A DNA stretch of 64,000 nt from Eledone cirrhosa (Eukaryota > Mollusca > Cephalopoda > Octopoda > Eledonidae): assembly GCA_964016885.1 (NCBI GenBank), contig OZ024741.1, positions 411,155,464 through 411,219,463 of the forward strand, read 5' to 3'. Position 1 is the first letter of the stretch. The number at the start of each line of letters is the position of its first letter. The notes under the pieces are model-generated. The model was not told where the DNA came from and searched no databases. It worked only from the letters and a program-made list of their open reading frames with translations. The position numbers and the translations under genes were made by a program. Shown one piece after another: positions 1 through 16,035 of this stretch.

Positions 1-3000
1 AACATGTATCTATAGTTATATAATATATCTACAGTGATATAATATATCTACAGTGATATAATATATCTACAGTGATATAATATATCTACAGGGATATAAT
101 AATATATCTATAGTGATATAATAATATATCTATAGTGATATAATAATATATCTATAGTGATATAATAACATATATCTATAGTCATATAATATATCTACAG
201 TGATATAATAATATATCAATAGTGATATAATAATATATCTATAGTGAAATAATAATATATCTATAGTGATATATCTATAGTGATATAATATATCTACAGT
301 GATATAATATATCTACAGTGATATAATAATATATCTATAGTGATATAATAATATATTTATAGTGATATAATAATATATCTACAGTGATATAATATATCTA
401 TAGTGATATAATAATATATCTATAGTGATATAATAATATAGCTATAGTGATATAATAATATATCTATAGTGATTAGTGATATAATAATATATCTATAGTG
501 ATATAATAATATATCTATAGTGATATCATAATATATCTATAGCGATATAATAATATATCATTAGTGATATAATATATCTATAGTGATATAATATATCTAC
601 AGTGATATAATAATATATCTATAGTGATATACTATATGTACAGTGATATAATATATCTATAGTGATATAATAATATATCTATAGTGATATAATAATATAT
701 CTATAGTGATATAATATATCGACAGTGATATAATATATCTACAGTGATATAATAATATATCTACAGTGATATAATAATATATCTACAGAGATATAATAAT
801 ATATCTACAGTGATATAATAATATATCTATAGTGATATAATAATATATCTATAGTAATATAAGAATATATCTATAGTAATATAATATATCTATAGTAATA
901 TGATATATCTATAGTGATATAATAATATATCTGTAGTGATATAATAATATATCTATAGTGATATAATAATATATCTATAGTGATATAATAACATATATCT
1001 ATGGTGATATAATAATATATCTACAGTGATATAATAATATATCTATAGTGAAATAATAATATATTTATAGTGATATATCTATCGTGATATAATATATCTA
1101 CAGTGAAATAATATATCTACAGTGATATAATAACATATCTATAGTGATATAATAATATATCTATAGTGATATAACAATATATCTATAGTGATATAATATA
1201 TCTATAGTGTTATAACAAATCTATAGTGATATAATAATATATCTATAGTGATGTAATATATCTACAGTGATATAATAGTATATCTATAGTGATATAATAA
1301 TATATCTATAGTGATATAATAATATATCTACAGTGATTAGTGATATAATAATATAGCTATAGTGATATAATAATATATCTACAGTGATATAGTAATATAT
1401 CTACAGTGATATATTAATATATCTATAGTGATATAATAATATATCTATAGTGATATAATAATATATCTACAGTGATATAATAATATATCTACAGTGATAT
1501 AATAATATATCTACAGTGATATAATAATATATCTACAGTGATATAATAATATATCTATAGTGATATAATAATATATCTACATTGATATAATAATATATCT
1601 ACAGTGATATAATAATATATCTACAGTGATATAATAATATATCTATAGCGATATAATAATATATTTACAGTGATATAATAATATATCTACAGTGATATAA
1701 TAATATATCTACAGTGATATAATAATATATCTATAGTGATATAATAATATATCTATAGTGATATAATAATATATCTATAGTGATATAATAATATATCTAT
1801 AGTGACATACTAATATATCTATACTGATAAAATAATATATCTACAGTGATATAATAATATATCTATAGTGATAGAATAATATATCTATAGTGATATAATA
1901 ATATATCTATAGTGATATAATAATATATCTATAGTGATATAATAATATATCTATAGCGATATAATACTATATCTATAGTGATATACTATATCTACAGTGA
2001 TATAATAATATATCTATAGTGATATAATATATCTAGTGATATAATAATATATCTGTAGTGATAAAATAATATATCTATAGTGATATACTATATCTACAGT
2101 GATATAATATATCTATAGTGATATAATACTATATCTATAGTGATATAATAATATATCTACAGTGATATAATAACATATATCTATAGTTATATAATATATC
2201 TACAGTGATATAATATATCTACAGTGATATAATATATCTACAGTGATATAATATATCTACAGGGATATAATAATATATCTATAGTGATATAATAATATAT
2301 CTATAGTGATATAATAATATATCTACAGTGATATAATATATCTATGGTAATATAATAATATATCTATAGTGATATAATAATATAGCTATAGTGATATAAT
2401 ATATCTATAGTGATATAACATATATATAGTGAAATAATAATATATCTATAGTGATATAATATATCTACAGTGATATAATAATATATCTACAGTGATATAA
2501 TAATATATCTATAGTGATATAATAATATATCTATAGTGACATAATAATATATCTATACTGATATAATAATATATCTACAGTGATATAATAATATATCTAT
2601 AGCGATATAATATATCTATAGTGATATACTATATCTACAGTGATATAATAATATATCTATAGTGATATAATATATCTACAGTGATATAATAATATATCTG
2701 TAGTAATATAATAATTTATCTATAGTGATATACTATATCTACAGTGATATAATATATCTATAGTGATATAATACTATATCTATAGTGATATAATAATATA
2801 TCTACAGTGATATAATATATCTATAGTGATATAATAATATATCTATAGTGACATAATAATATATCTATAGTGATATAATAATATATCTATAGTGATATAA
2901 TAATATATCTATAGTGATATAATAACATATATCTATAGTCATATAATATATCTACAGTGATATAATAATATATCAATAGTGATATAATAATATATCTATA

Positions 3001-6000
3001 GTGAAATAATAATATATCTATAGTGATATATCTATAGTGATATAATATATCTACAGTGATATAATATATCTACAGTGATATAATAATATATCTATAGTGA
3101 TATAATAATATATCTATAGTGATATAATAATATATCTACAGTGATATAATATATCTATAGTGATATAATAATATATCTATAGTGATATAATAATATAGCT
3201 ATAGTGATATAATAATATATCTATAGTGATTAGTGATATAATAATATATCTATAGTGATATAATAATATATCTATAGCGATATAATAATATATCATTAGT
3301 GATATAATATATCTATAGTGATATAATATATCTACAGTGATATAATAATATATCTAGAGTGATATACTATATGTACAGTGATATAATATATCTATAGTGA
3401 TATAACAATATATCTATAGTGATATAATAATATATCTATAGTGATATAATATATCTACAGTGATATAATATATCTACAGTGATATAATATATCTACAGTG
3501 ATATAATAATATATCTACAGTGATATAATAATATATCTACAGAGATATAATAATATATCTACAGTGATATAATAATATATCTATAGTGATATAATAATAT
3601 ATCTATAGTAATATAACAATATATCTATAGTAATATAATATATCTATAGTGATATAATAATATATCTATAGTGATATAATAATATATCTATAGTGATATA
3701 ATAATATATCTATAGTGATATAATATATCTATAGTGATATAATATATCTACAGTGATATAATAATATATCTGTAGTGATATAATAATATATCTATAGTGA
3801 TATAATAATATATCTATAGTGATATAATAATATATCTATAGTGATATAATAACATATATCTACGGTGATATAATAATATATCTACAGTGATATAATAATA
3901 TATCTATAGTGAAATAATAATATATTTATAGTGATATATCTATCGTGATATAATATATCTACAGTGAAATAATATATCTACAGTGATATAATAACATATC
4001 TATAGTGATATAATAATATATCTATAGTGATATAACAATATATCTATAGTGATATAATATATCTATAGTGTTATAACAAATCTATAGTGATATAATAATA
4101 TATCTATAGTGATGTAATATATCTACAGTGATATAATAGTATATCTATAGTGATATAATAATATATCTATAGTGATATAATAATATATCTATAGTGATAT
4201 AATAATATATCTACAGTGATTAGTGATATAATAATGTAGCTATAGTGATATAATAATATATCTACGGTGATATAATAATATATCTACAGTGATATAATAA
4301 TATATCTATAGTGATATAATAATATATCTACAGTGATATAATATATCTACAGTGATATAATAATATATCTACAGTGATATAATAATATATCTACAGTGAT
4401 ATAATAATATATCTACAGTGATATAATAATATATCTATAGTGATATAATAATATATCTACAGTGATATAATAATATATCTACAGTGATATAATAATATAT
4501 CTACAGTGATATAATAATATATCTATAGTGATATAATATATCTAGTGATATAATAATATATCTGTACTGATAAAATAATATATCTATAGTGATATACTAT
4601 ATCTACAGTGATATAATATATCTATAGTGATATAATACTATATCTATAGTGATATAATAATATATCTATAGTGATATAATAACATGTATCTATAGTTATA
4701 TAATATATCTACAGTGATATAATATATCTACAGTGATATAATATATCTACAGTGATATAATAATATATCTATAGTGATATAATAATATATCTATAGTGAT
4801 ATAATAATATATCTACAGTGATATAATATATCTATGGTGATATAATAATATATCTATAGTGATATAACAATATAGCTATAGTGATATAATAATATATCTA
4901 TAGTGATATAACAATATATCTATAGTGATATAATAACATATATCTACAGTGATATAATAATATATCTACAGTGATATAATAATATATCTATAGTGATATA
5001 ATAATATATCTACAGTGATATAATATATCTATGGTAATATAATAATATATCTATAGTGATATAATAATATAGCTATAGTGATATAATATATCTATAGTGA
5101 TATAACATATATATAGTGAAATAATAATATATCTATAGTGATATAATATATCTACAGTGATATAATAATATATCTACAGTGATATAATAATATATCTATA
5201 GTGATATAATAATATATCTATAGTGACATAATAATATATCTATACTGATATAATAATATATCTACAGTGATATAATAATATATCTATAGCGATATAATAT
5301 ATCTATAGTGATATACTATATCTACAGTGATATAATAATATATCTATAGTGATATAATATATCTACAGTTATATAATAATATATCTGTAGTAATATAATA
5401 ATTTATCTATAGTGATATACTATATCTACAGTGATATAATATATCTATAGTGATATAATACTATATCTATAGTGATATAATAATATATCTACAGTGATAT
5501 AATATATCTATAGTGATATAATAATATATCTATAGTGACATAATAATATATCTATAGTGATATAATAATATATCTATAGTGATATAATAATATATCTATA
5601 GTGATATAATAACATATATCTATAGTCATATAATATATCTACAGTGATATAATAATATATCAATAGTGATATAATAATATATCTATAGTGAAATAATAAT
5701 ATATCTATAGTGATATATCTATAGTGATATAATATATCTACAGTGATATAATATATCTACAGTGATATAATAATATATCTATAGTGATATAATAATATAT
5801 CTATAGTGATATAATAATATATCTACAGTGATATAATATATCTATAGTGATATAATAATATATCTATAGTGATATAATAATATAGCTATAGTGATATAAT
5901 AATATATCTATAGTGATTAGTGATATAATAATATATCTATAGTGATATAATAATATATCTATAGCGATATAATAATATATCATTAGTGATATAATATATC

Positions 6001-9000
6001 TATAGTGATATAATATATCTACAGTGATATAATAATATATCTAGAGTGATATACTATATGTACAGTGATATAATATATCTATAGTGATATAACAATATAT
6101 CTATAGTGATATAATAATATATCTATAGTGATATAATATATCTACAGTGATATAATATATCTACAGTGATATAATATATCTACAGTGATATAATAATATA
6201 TCTACAGTGATATAATAATATATCTACAGAGATATAATAATATATCTACAGTGATATAATAATATATCTATAGTGATATAATAATATATCTATAGTAATA
6301 TAACAATATATCTATAGTAATATAATATATCTATAGTGATATAATAATATATCTATAGTGATATAATAATATATCTATAGTGATATAATAATATATCTAT
6401 AGTGATATAATATATCTATAGTGATATAATATATCTACAGTGATATAATAATATATCTGTAGTGATATAATAATATATCTATAGTGATATAATAATATAT
6501 CTATAGTGATATAATAATATATCTATAGTGATATAATAACATATATCTACGGTGATATAATAATATATCTACAGTGATATAATAATATATCTATAGTGAA
6601 ATAATAATATATTTATAGTGATATATCTATCGTGATATAATATATCTACAGTGAAATAATATATCTACAGTGATATAATAACATATCTATAGTGATATAA
6701 TAATATATCTATAGTGATATAACAATATATCTATAGTGATATAATATATCTATAGTGTTATAACAAATCTATAGTGATATAATAATATATCTATAGTGAT
6801 GTAATATATCTACAGTGATATAATAGTATATCTATAGTGATATAATAATATATCTATAGTGATATAATAATATATCTATAGTGATATAATAATATATCTA
6901 CAGTGATTAGTGATATAATAATGTAGCTATAGTGATATAATAATATATCTACGGTGATATAATAATATATCTACAGTGATATAATAATATATCTATAGTG
7001 ATATAATAATATATCTACAGTGATATAATATATCTACAGTGATATAATAATATATCTACAGTGATATAATAATATATCTACAGTGATATAATAATATATC
7101 TACAGTGATATAATAATATATCTATAGTGATATAATAATATATCTACAGTGATATAATAATATATCTACAGTGATATAATAATATATCTACAGTGATATA
7201 ATAATATATCTATAGTGATATAATATATCTAGTGATATAATAATATATCTGTAGTGATAAAATAATATATCTATAGTGATATACTATATCTACAGTGATA
7301 TAATATATCTATAGTGATATAATACTATATCTATAGTGATATAATAATATATCTATAGTGATATAATAACATGTATCTATAGTTATATAATATATCTACA
7401 GTGATATAATATATCTACAGTGATATAATATATCTACAGTGATATAATAATATATCTATAGTGATATAATAATATATCTATAGTGATATAATAATATATC
7501 TACAGTGATATAATATATCTATGGTGATATAATAATATATCTATAGTGATATAACAATATAGCTATAGTGATATAATAATATATCTATAGTGATATAACA
7601 ATATATCTATAGTGATATAATAACATATATCTACAGTGATATAATAATATATCTACAGTGATATAATAATATATCTATAGTGAAATAATAATATATCTAT
7701 AGTGATATATCTATAGTGATATAATATATCTACAGTGAAATAATATATCTACAGTGATATAATAGTATATCTAGAGTGATATAATAATATATCTATAGTG
7801 ATATAATAATATATCTACAGTGATACAATATATCTATAGTGATATAATAATATATCTATAGTGATATAATAATATAGCTATAGTGATATAATAATATATC
7901 TATAGTGATTAGTGATATAATAATATATCTATAGTGATATAATAATATATCTATAGTGATATCATAATATATCTATAGCGATATAAAAATATATCATTAG
8001 TGATATAATATATCTATAGTGATATAATATATCTACAGTGATATAATAATATATCTATAGTGATATACTATATGTACAGTGATATAATATATCTATAGTG
8101 ATATAATAATATATCTATAGTGATATAATAATATATCTATAGTGATATAATATATCGACAGTGATATAATATATCTACAGTGATATAATAATATATCTAC
8201 AGTGATATAATAATATATCTACAGAGATATAATAATATATCTACAGAGATATAATAATATATCTACAGTGATATAATAATATATCTATAGTGATATAATA
8301 ATATATCTATAGTAATATAACAATATATCTATAGTAATATAATATATCTATAGTAATATGATATATCTATAGTGATATAATAATATATCTGTAGTGATAT
8401 AATAATATATCTATAGTGATATAATAATATATCTATAGTGATATAATAACATATATCTATGGTGATATAATAATATATCTACAGTGATATAATAATATAT
8501 CTATAGTGAAATAATAATATATTTATAGTGATATATCTATCGTGATATAATATATCTACAGTGAAATAATATATCTACAGTGATATAATAACATATCTAT
8601 AGTGATATAATAATATATCTATAGTGATATAACAATATATCTATAGTGATATAATATATCTATAGTGTTATAACAAATCTATAGTGATATAATAATATAT
8701 CTATAGTGATGTAATATATCTACAGTGATATAATAGTATATCTATAGTGATATAATAATATATCTATAGTGATATAATAATATATCTACAGTGATTAGTG
8801 ATATAATAATATAGCTATAGTGATATAATAATATATCTATAGTGATATAGTAATATATCTACAGTGATATAATAATATATCTATAGTGATATAATAATAT
8901 ATCTATAGTGATATAATAATATATCTACAGTGATATAATATATCTACAGTGATATAATAATATATCTACAGTGATATAATAATATATCTACAGTGATATA

Positions 9001-11844
9001 ATAATATATCTACAGTGATATAATAATATATCTATAGTGATATAATAATATATCTACATTGATATAATAATATATCTACAGTGATATAATAATATATCTA
9101 CAGTGATATAATAATATATCTATAGCGATATAATAATATATTTACAGTGATATAATAATATATCTACAGTGATATAATAATATATCTACAGTGATATAAT
9201 AATATATCTATAGTGATATAATAATATATCTATAGTGATATAATAATATATCTATAGTGATATAATAATATATCTATAGTGACATACTAATATATCTATA
9301 CTGATAAAATAATATATCTACAGTGATATAATAATATATCTATAGTGATAGAATAATATATCTATAGTGATATAATAATATATCTATAGTGATATAATAA
9401 TATATCTATAGTGATATAATAATATATCTATAGTGATATAATAATATATCTATAGCGATATAATACTATATCTATAGTGATATACTATATCTACAGTGAT
9501 ATAATAATATATCTATAGTGATATAATATATCTAGTGATATAATAATATATCTGTAGTGATAAAATAATATATCTATAGTGATATACTATATCTACAGTG
9601 ATATAATATATCTATAGTGATATAATACTATATCTATAGTGATATAATAATATATCTACAGTGATATAATAACATGTATCTATAGTTATATAATATATCT
9701 ACAGTGATATAATATATCTACAGTGATATAATATATCTACAGTGATATAATATATCTACAGGGATATAATAATATATCTATAGTGATATAATAATATATC
9801 TATAGTGATATAATAATATATCTACAGTGATATAATATATCTATGGTAATATAATAATATATCTATAGTGATATAATAATATAGCTATAGTGATATAATA
9901 TATCTATAGTGATATAACATATATATAGTGAAATAATAATATATCTATAGTGATGTAATATATCTACATTGATATAATATATCTATAGTGATATAATATA
10001 TCTATAGTGGTATAATAATATATCTACAGTGATATAATATATCTACAGTGATATAATAATATATCTACAGTGATATAATAATATATCTATAGTGATATAA
10101 TAATATATCTATAGTGACATAATAATATATCTATACTGATATAATAATATATCTACAGTGATATAATAATATATCTATAGCGATATAATATATCTATAGT
10201 GATATACTATATCTACAGTGATATAATAATATATCTATAGTGATATAATATATCTACAGTGATATAATAATATATCTGTAGTAATATAATAATTTATCTA
10301 TAGTGATATACTATATCTACAGTGATATAATATATCTATAGTGATATAATACTATATCTATAGTGATATAATAATATATCTACAGTGATATAATATATCT
10401 ATAGTGATATAATAATATATCTATAGTGACATAATAATATATCTATAGTGATATAATAATATATCTATAGTGATATAATAATATATCTATAGTGATATAA
10501 CATATATCTATAGTCATATAATATATCTACAGTGATATAATAATATATCAATAGTGATATAATAATATATCTATAGTGAAATAATAATATATCTATAGTG
10601 ATATATCTATAGTGATATAATATATCTACAGTGATATAATATATCTACAGTGATATAATAATATATCTATAGTGATATAATAATATATCTATAGTGATAT
10701 AATAATATATCTACAGTAATATAATATATCTATAGTGATATAATAATATATCTATAGTGATATAATAATATAGCTATAGTGATATAATAATATATCTATA
10801 GTGATTAGTGATATAATAATATATCTATAGTGATATAATAATATATCTATAGTGATATAATAATATATCTATAGCGATATAATAATATATCATTAGTGAT
10901 ATAATATATCTATAGTGATATAATATATCTACAGTGATATAATAATATATCTAGAGTGATATACTATATGTACAGTGATATAATATATCTATAGTGATAT
11001 AACAATATATCTATAGTGATATAATAATATATCTATAGTGATATAATATATCTACAGTGATATAATATATCTACAGTGATATAATAATATATCTACAGTG
11101 ATATAATAATATATCTACAGAGATATAATAATATATCTACAGTGATATAATAATATATCTATAGTGATATAATAATATATCTATAGTAATATAACAATAT
11201 ATCTATAGTAATATAATATATCTATAGTGATATAATAATATATCTATAGTGATATAATAATATATCTATAGTGATATAATATATCTATAGTGATATAATA
11301 TATCTACAGTGATATAATAATATATCTGTAGTGATATAATAATATATCTATAGTGAAATAATAATATATTTATAGTGATATATCTATCGTGATATAATAT
11401 ATCTACAGTGAAATAATATATCTACAGTGATATAATAACATATCTATAGTGATATAATAATATATCTATAGTGATATAACAATATATCTATAGTGATATA
11501 ATATATCTATAGTGTTATAACAAATCTATAGTGATATAATAATATATCTATAGTGATGTAATATATCTACAGTGATATAATAGTATATCTATAGTGATAT
11601 AATAATATATCTATAGTGATATAATAATATATCTACAGTGATTAGTGATATAATAATGTAGCTATAGTGATATAATAATATATCTACAGTGATATAATAA
11701 TATATCTACAGTGATATAATAATATATCTATAGTGATATAATAATATATCTACAGTGATATAATATATCTACAGTGATATAATAATATATCTACAGTGAT
11801 ATAATAATATATCTACAGTGATATAATAATATATCTACAGTGAT
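1..11844. repeat. AT-rich satellite array, AAT-linker type, first block
   Basis: The whole stretch is tandem copies of a 19- or 22-bp unit. The unit resolves into a 16-bp core ATATCTAYAGTGATAT (Y is C or T, both common) plus one or two AAT triplets. The core ends ATATC and GATAT are a 5-bp dyad around a 6-base centre, extended to 6 bp by the flanking T and A of the linkers. Recurrent variants include CTGTAG, agtgaAata, agCgat, agtgaCata, a truncated tctagtg and gattagtgat; these act as landmarks for higher-order copies. The array is already running at base 1, so its left end is outside the window. No open frame of note is present. Function unknown; centromeric or other heterochromatic satellite is possible but nothing here proves it. 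Confidence 0.97.
2300..7680. repeat. Higher-order tandem duplication, period 2,687 bp
   Basis: Several rare variants recur at one fixed offset. tcatataatatatctac with the following 'atatcaatag' occurs at 2,939 and 5,626; gtgttataacaaat at 4,068 and 6,755; aacatgtatctatag at 4,681 and 7,368. All are 2,687 bp apart. A 'ctatggtaatata' variant near 2,336 and 5,023 fits the same offset. The two copies therefore lie head to tail, roughly 2,300-4,989 and 4,990-7,676. The same landmarks also appear at 182, 1,207, 8,665, 10,514 and 11,512 with other spacings, so further partial copies flank this pair. The limits were estimated by eye and could be off by tens of bases. Confidence 0.85.
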
Positions 11845-12700
11845 CATCATCATCATCATCATCATCAGCGTTTAACGTCCGTGTTCCACGCTTGCATGGG
11901 TTTGGACGGGGGTAGTCCCACTTGAGGCAAGAGTGATTTTCTTGCTCGCATAGGACTGTCTGGCAGGTTTTCTACAGTTGGATGCCCTTCCTAACACCAA
12001 CCACATTTACAGTGTGGGTCTGGGAGGTTTTTACCGTGTTGCCTACACGGCCACATTACAGCGTGGACTGTGTGTTTTTTTGTCGTGACACCTACACGAT
12101 CTCATTTGTTTCGGCCTCGATGGCGCGGCACCAACATAACTTTACATAGAACGGGGTGGTGTGGATCGGGTGGGGGTGGTGGGACGGGGTGTATTTGTTA
12201 GAGATGCCTACTGGCTGGAGTAGGTTTTACTATATATTTAGGTAAGGCGGGTCTTCTCTGTTACTGAGTACCGCCAAAGGTCTCGGTCCAGTGACATTGT
12301 CTTGGAGAGGTGTAAGTGTGTGATGTCGGAGTTTATCAGCTCGTCCCAGGTTTTTCTAGGTCTGCCTATTCCGTGACTACCGTCTATCTTTATTGCCCTG
12401 CACTTTGTTATACAGCTATCGACTTTCATGCGCATCACGTGTCCATACCAACGTAGCCTTCTCTCGAGTAAACAACATCTGATCCCTCTTATCTCTAATT
12501 TATTCCTTAGTTCGTTTATGCTTTGCCGTTCACGTATATTACTGTTACACATCCAGCGGAGCATGCAAGCTTCGTTCCTCTCTAGTCTGCGTATATCCTC
12601 TGCACACAATGCCCAGGTCTCACTGCCATGCAGCATTGCTGTTCGTATGCAGGCATCGTACAACCTGCCTTTCATTTTTAGTGAGAACCCTTTAGCAGCT
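11845..12700 (-). mobile_element. 5'-truncated non-LTR retrotransposon (LINE) 3' end
   Basis: An 856-bp non-satellite insertion in minus orientation. Its 3' end is at the left: a (CAT)n run (ATG repeats on the element strand) at 11,845-11,868, then a 3' untranslated part containing cgtttaacgtccg, ggatgcccttcctaacacc and related motifs typical of cephalopod retroposons. To the right is the C-terminal part of a reverse-transcriptase ORF, open up to the truncation point at about 12,700. Left flank ...acagtgat and right flank aatagtgatataataatagtgat suggest a short target-site duplication (agtgat) plus some filler, but the satellite makes this ambiguous. The clade is uncertain (RTE-like or a related group). 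The copy is far too short to encode endonuclease or the catalytic RT core. Confidence 0.88.
12238..12700 (-). pseudogene. Reverse transcriptase C-terminal fragment of LINE
   Basis: The minus-strand frame is open from the element's truncated 5' end (about 12,700) to a stop at 12,238, about 150 codons. The methionine at 12,675 is internal: upstream residues AAKGFSLK continue the family sequence, so it is not a true start. Family landmarks in order are LYDACIRTAMLHGSETWAL (the region after the RT palm), RRLERNEACMLRWM, RRLRWYGHVMRM and GRPRKTWDELI, all hallmarks of the LINE RT tail found in many metazoan RTE-like and related elements. The catalytic FADD-box region and endonuclease are absent, so the copy is dead on arrival through 5' truncation rather than through internal frameshifts; the retained part has no internal stop. 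Confidence 0.88.
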
Positions 12701-15700
12701 AATAGTGATATAATAATAGTGATATAATAATATATCTATAGTGATATAATAATATATCTACAGTGATATAATAATATATCTACAGTGATATAATAATATA
12801 TCTACAGTGATATAATAATATATCTATAGTGATATAATATATCTAGTGATATAATAATATATCTGTAGTGATAAAATAATATATCTATAGTGATATACTA
12901 TATCTACAGTGATATAATATATCTATAGTGATATAATACTATATCTATAGTGATATAATAATATATCTATAGTGATATAATAACATGTATCTATAGTTAT
13001 ATAATATATCTACAGTGATATAATATATCTACAGTGATATAATATATCTACAGTGATATAATAATATATCTATAGTGATATAATAATATATCTATAGTGA
13101 TATAATAATATATCTACAGTGATATAATATATCTATGGTGATATAATAATATATCTATAGTGATATAACAATATAGCTATAGTGATATAATAATATATCT
13201 ATAGTGATATAACAATATATCTATAGTGATATAATAATATATCTATAGTGAAATAATAATATATCTATAGTGATATATCTATAGTGATATAATATATCTA
13301 CAGTGAAATAATATATCTACAGTGATATAATAGTATATCTAGAGTGATATAATAATATATCTATAGTGATATAATAATATATCTACAGTGATACAATATA
13401 TCTATAGTGATATAATAATATATCTATAGTGATATAATAATATAGCTACAGTGATATAATAATATATCTATAGTGATATAATAATATAGCTATAGTGATA
13501 TAATAATATATCTACATTGATATAATAATATATCTACAGTGATATAATAATATATCTATAGTGATATAATAATATATCTATAGTGATATAATAATATATC
13601 TATAGTGATGTAATATATCTACATTGATATAATAGCATATCTACAGTGATATAATAATATATCTATAGTGATATAATAATATATCTATAGTGATATAATA
13701 ATACATCTATAGTGATATAATAATATATCTTCAGTGATATAATATATCTACAGTGATATAATAATATATCTATAGTGATATAATAATATATCTATAGTGA
13801 TATAATAATATATCTACAGTGATATAATAATATATCTACAGTGATATAATAATATATCTACAGTGATATAATAATATATCTATAGTGACATAATAATATA
13901 TCTATACTGATATAATAATATATCTACAGTGATATAATAATATATCTATAGTAATATAATATATTTATAGTGATATAATAATATATCTATAGTGATATAA
14001 TATATCTATAGTGATATAATATATCTACAGTGATATAATAATATATCTGTAGTGATATAATAATATATCTATAGTGATATAATGATATATCTATAGTGAT
14101 ATAATAACATATATCTACAATGATATAATAATATATCTATAGTGAAATAATAATATATTTATAGTGATATATCTATAGTGATATAATAATATATCTATAG
14201 TGATATAACAATATATCTATAGTGATATAATATATCTATAGTGTTATAACATATCTATAGTGATATAATAATATATCTATAGTGATGTAATATATCTACA
14301 GTGATATAATAGTATATCTACAGTGATATAATAATATATCTATAGTGATATAATAATATATCTATAGTGATATAATAATATATCTATAGTGATATAATAA
14401 TATATCTATAGTGACATAATAATATATCTATACTGATATAATAATATATCTACAGTGATATAATAATATATCTATAGTGATATAATATTATATCTATAGT
14501 GATATAATATTATATCTATAGTGATATAATAATATATCTATAGTAATATAATGATATATCTATAGTGATATAATAATATATCTATAGTGATATAATAATA
14601 TATCTATAGCGATATAATAATATATCTATAGCGATATAATAATATATCTATAGTGATATAATAATATATCTATAGTGATATAATAATATATCTATAGTGA
14701 TATAATAATATATCTATAGTGATATAATAATATATCTATAGTGACATACTAATATATCTATACTGATATAATAATATATCTACAGTGATATAATAATATA
14801 TCTATAGTGATAGAATAATATATCTATAGTGATATAATAATATATCTATAGTGATATAATAATATATCTATAGTGATATAATAATATATCTATAGCGATA
14901 TAATACTATATCTATAGTGATATAATAATATATCTATAGTGATATAATATATCTAGTGATATAATAATATATCTGTAGTGATAAAATAATATATCTATAA
15001 TGATATACTATATCTACAGTGATATAATATATCTATAGTGATATAATACTATATCTATAGTGATATAATAATATATCTATAGGGATATAATAACATATAT
15101 CTATAGTCATATAATATATCTACAGTGATATAATATATCTACAGTGATATAATATATCTACAGTGATATAATAATATATCTATAGTGATATAATAATATA
15201 TCTATAGTGATATAATAATATATGTATAGTGATATAATAATATAGCTATAGTGATATAATAATATATCTACAGTGATATTATAATATATCTATAGTAATA
15301 TACTATATCTATAGTGATATAATATATCTACAGTGATATAATATATCTACGGTGATATAATAATATATCTGTAGTGATATAATAATATATCTATAGTGAT
15401 ATAATAATATATCTATAGTGATATAATAATATATCTATAGTGATATAATAATATATCTATAGTGATATAATAACATATATCTACAGTGATATAATAATAT
15501 ATCTACAGTGATATAATAATATATCTATAGTGATATAATAACATATCTATAGTGATATAATAATATATCTATAGTGATGTAATATATCTACATTGATATA
15601 ATAGTATATCTACAGTGATATAATAATATATCTATAGTGATATAATAATATATCTATAGTGATATAATAATATATCTACAGTGATATAATATATCTACAG

Positions 15701-16035
15701 TGATATAATAATATATCTATAGTGATATAATAATATATCTACAGCGATATAATAATATATCTATAGTGACATAATAATATATCTATAGTGATATAATAAT
15801 ATATCTATAGCGATATAATAATATATCTACAGTGATATACTACATCTATAGTGATATAATAATATATCTATTGTGATCTACAGTGATATAATAATATATC
15901 TGTAGTGATATAATAATATATCTACAGTGATATAATATATCTATAGTGATATAATAATATATCTATAGTGATATAATAACATACATCTATAGTCATATAA
16001 TATATCTACAGTGATATAATACTATATATCTATAT
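12701..16035. repeat. AT-rich satellite array, AAT-linker type, second block
   Basis: Satellite resumes directly after the LINE with the same 16-bp core and AAT linkers. Just right of the LINE, the order of CTATAG and CTACAG variants (one T, three C, one T, then the short tctagtg unit) matches 7,110-7,240 unit for unit, showing that the LINE split a pre-existing higher-order copy. The marker gtgttataacatatc occurs at 14,241 and returns in later blocks. No gene is present. Confidence 0.96.

Noticed and set aside
1..11844. Telomeric repeat or plain microsatellite
   Set aside because: No TTAGGG-type motif; units are 19-22 bp with a conserved core, so this is a satellite with a triplet linker.
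12428..12727. 99-codon plus-strand frame
   Set aside because: It is antisense to the LINE reverse-transcriptase fragment and runs into satellite; no family features.
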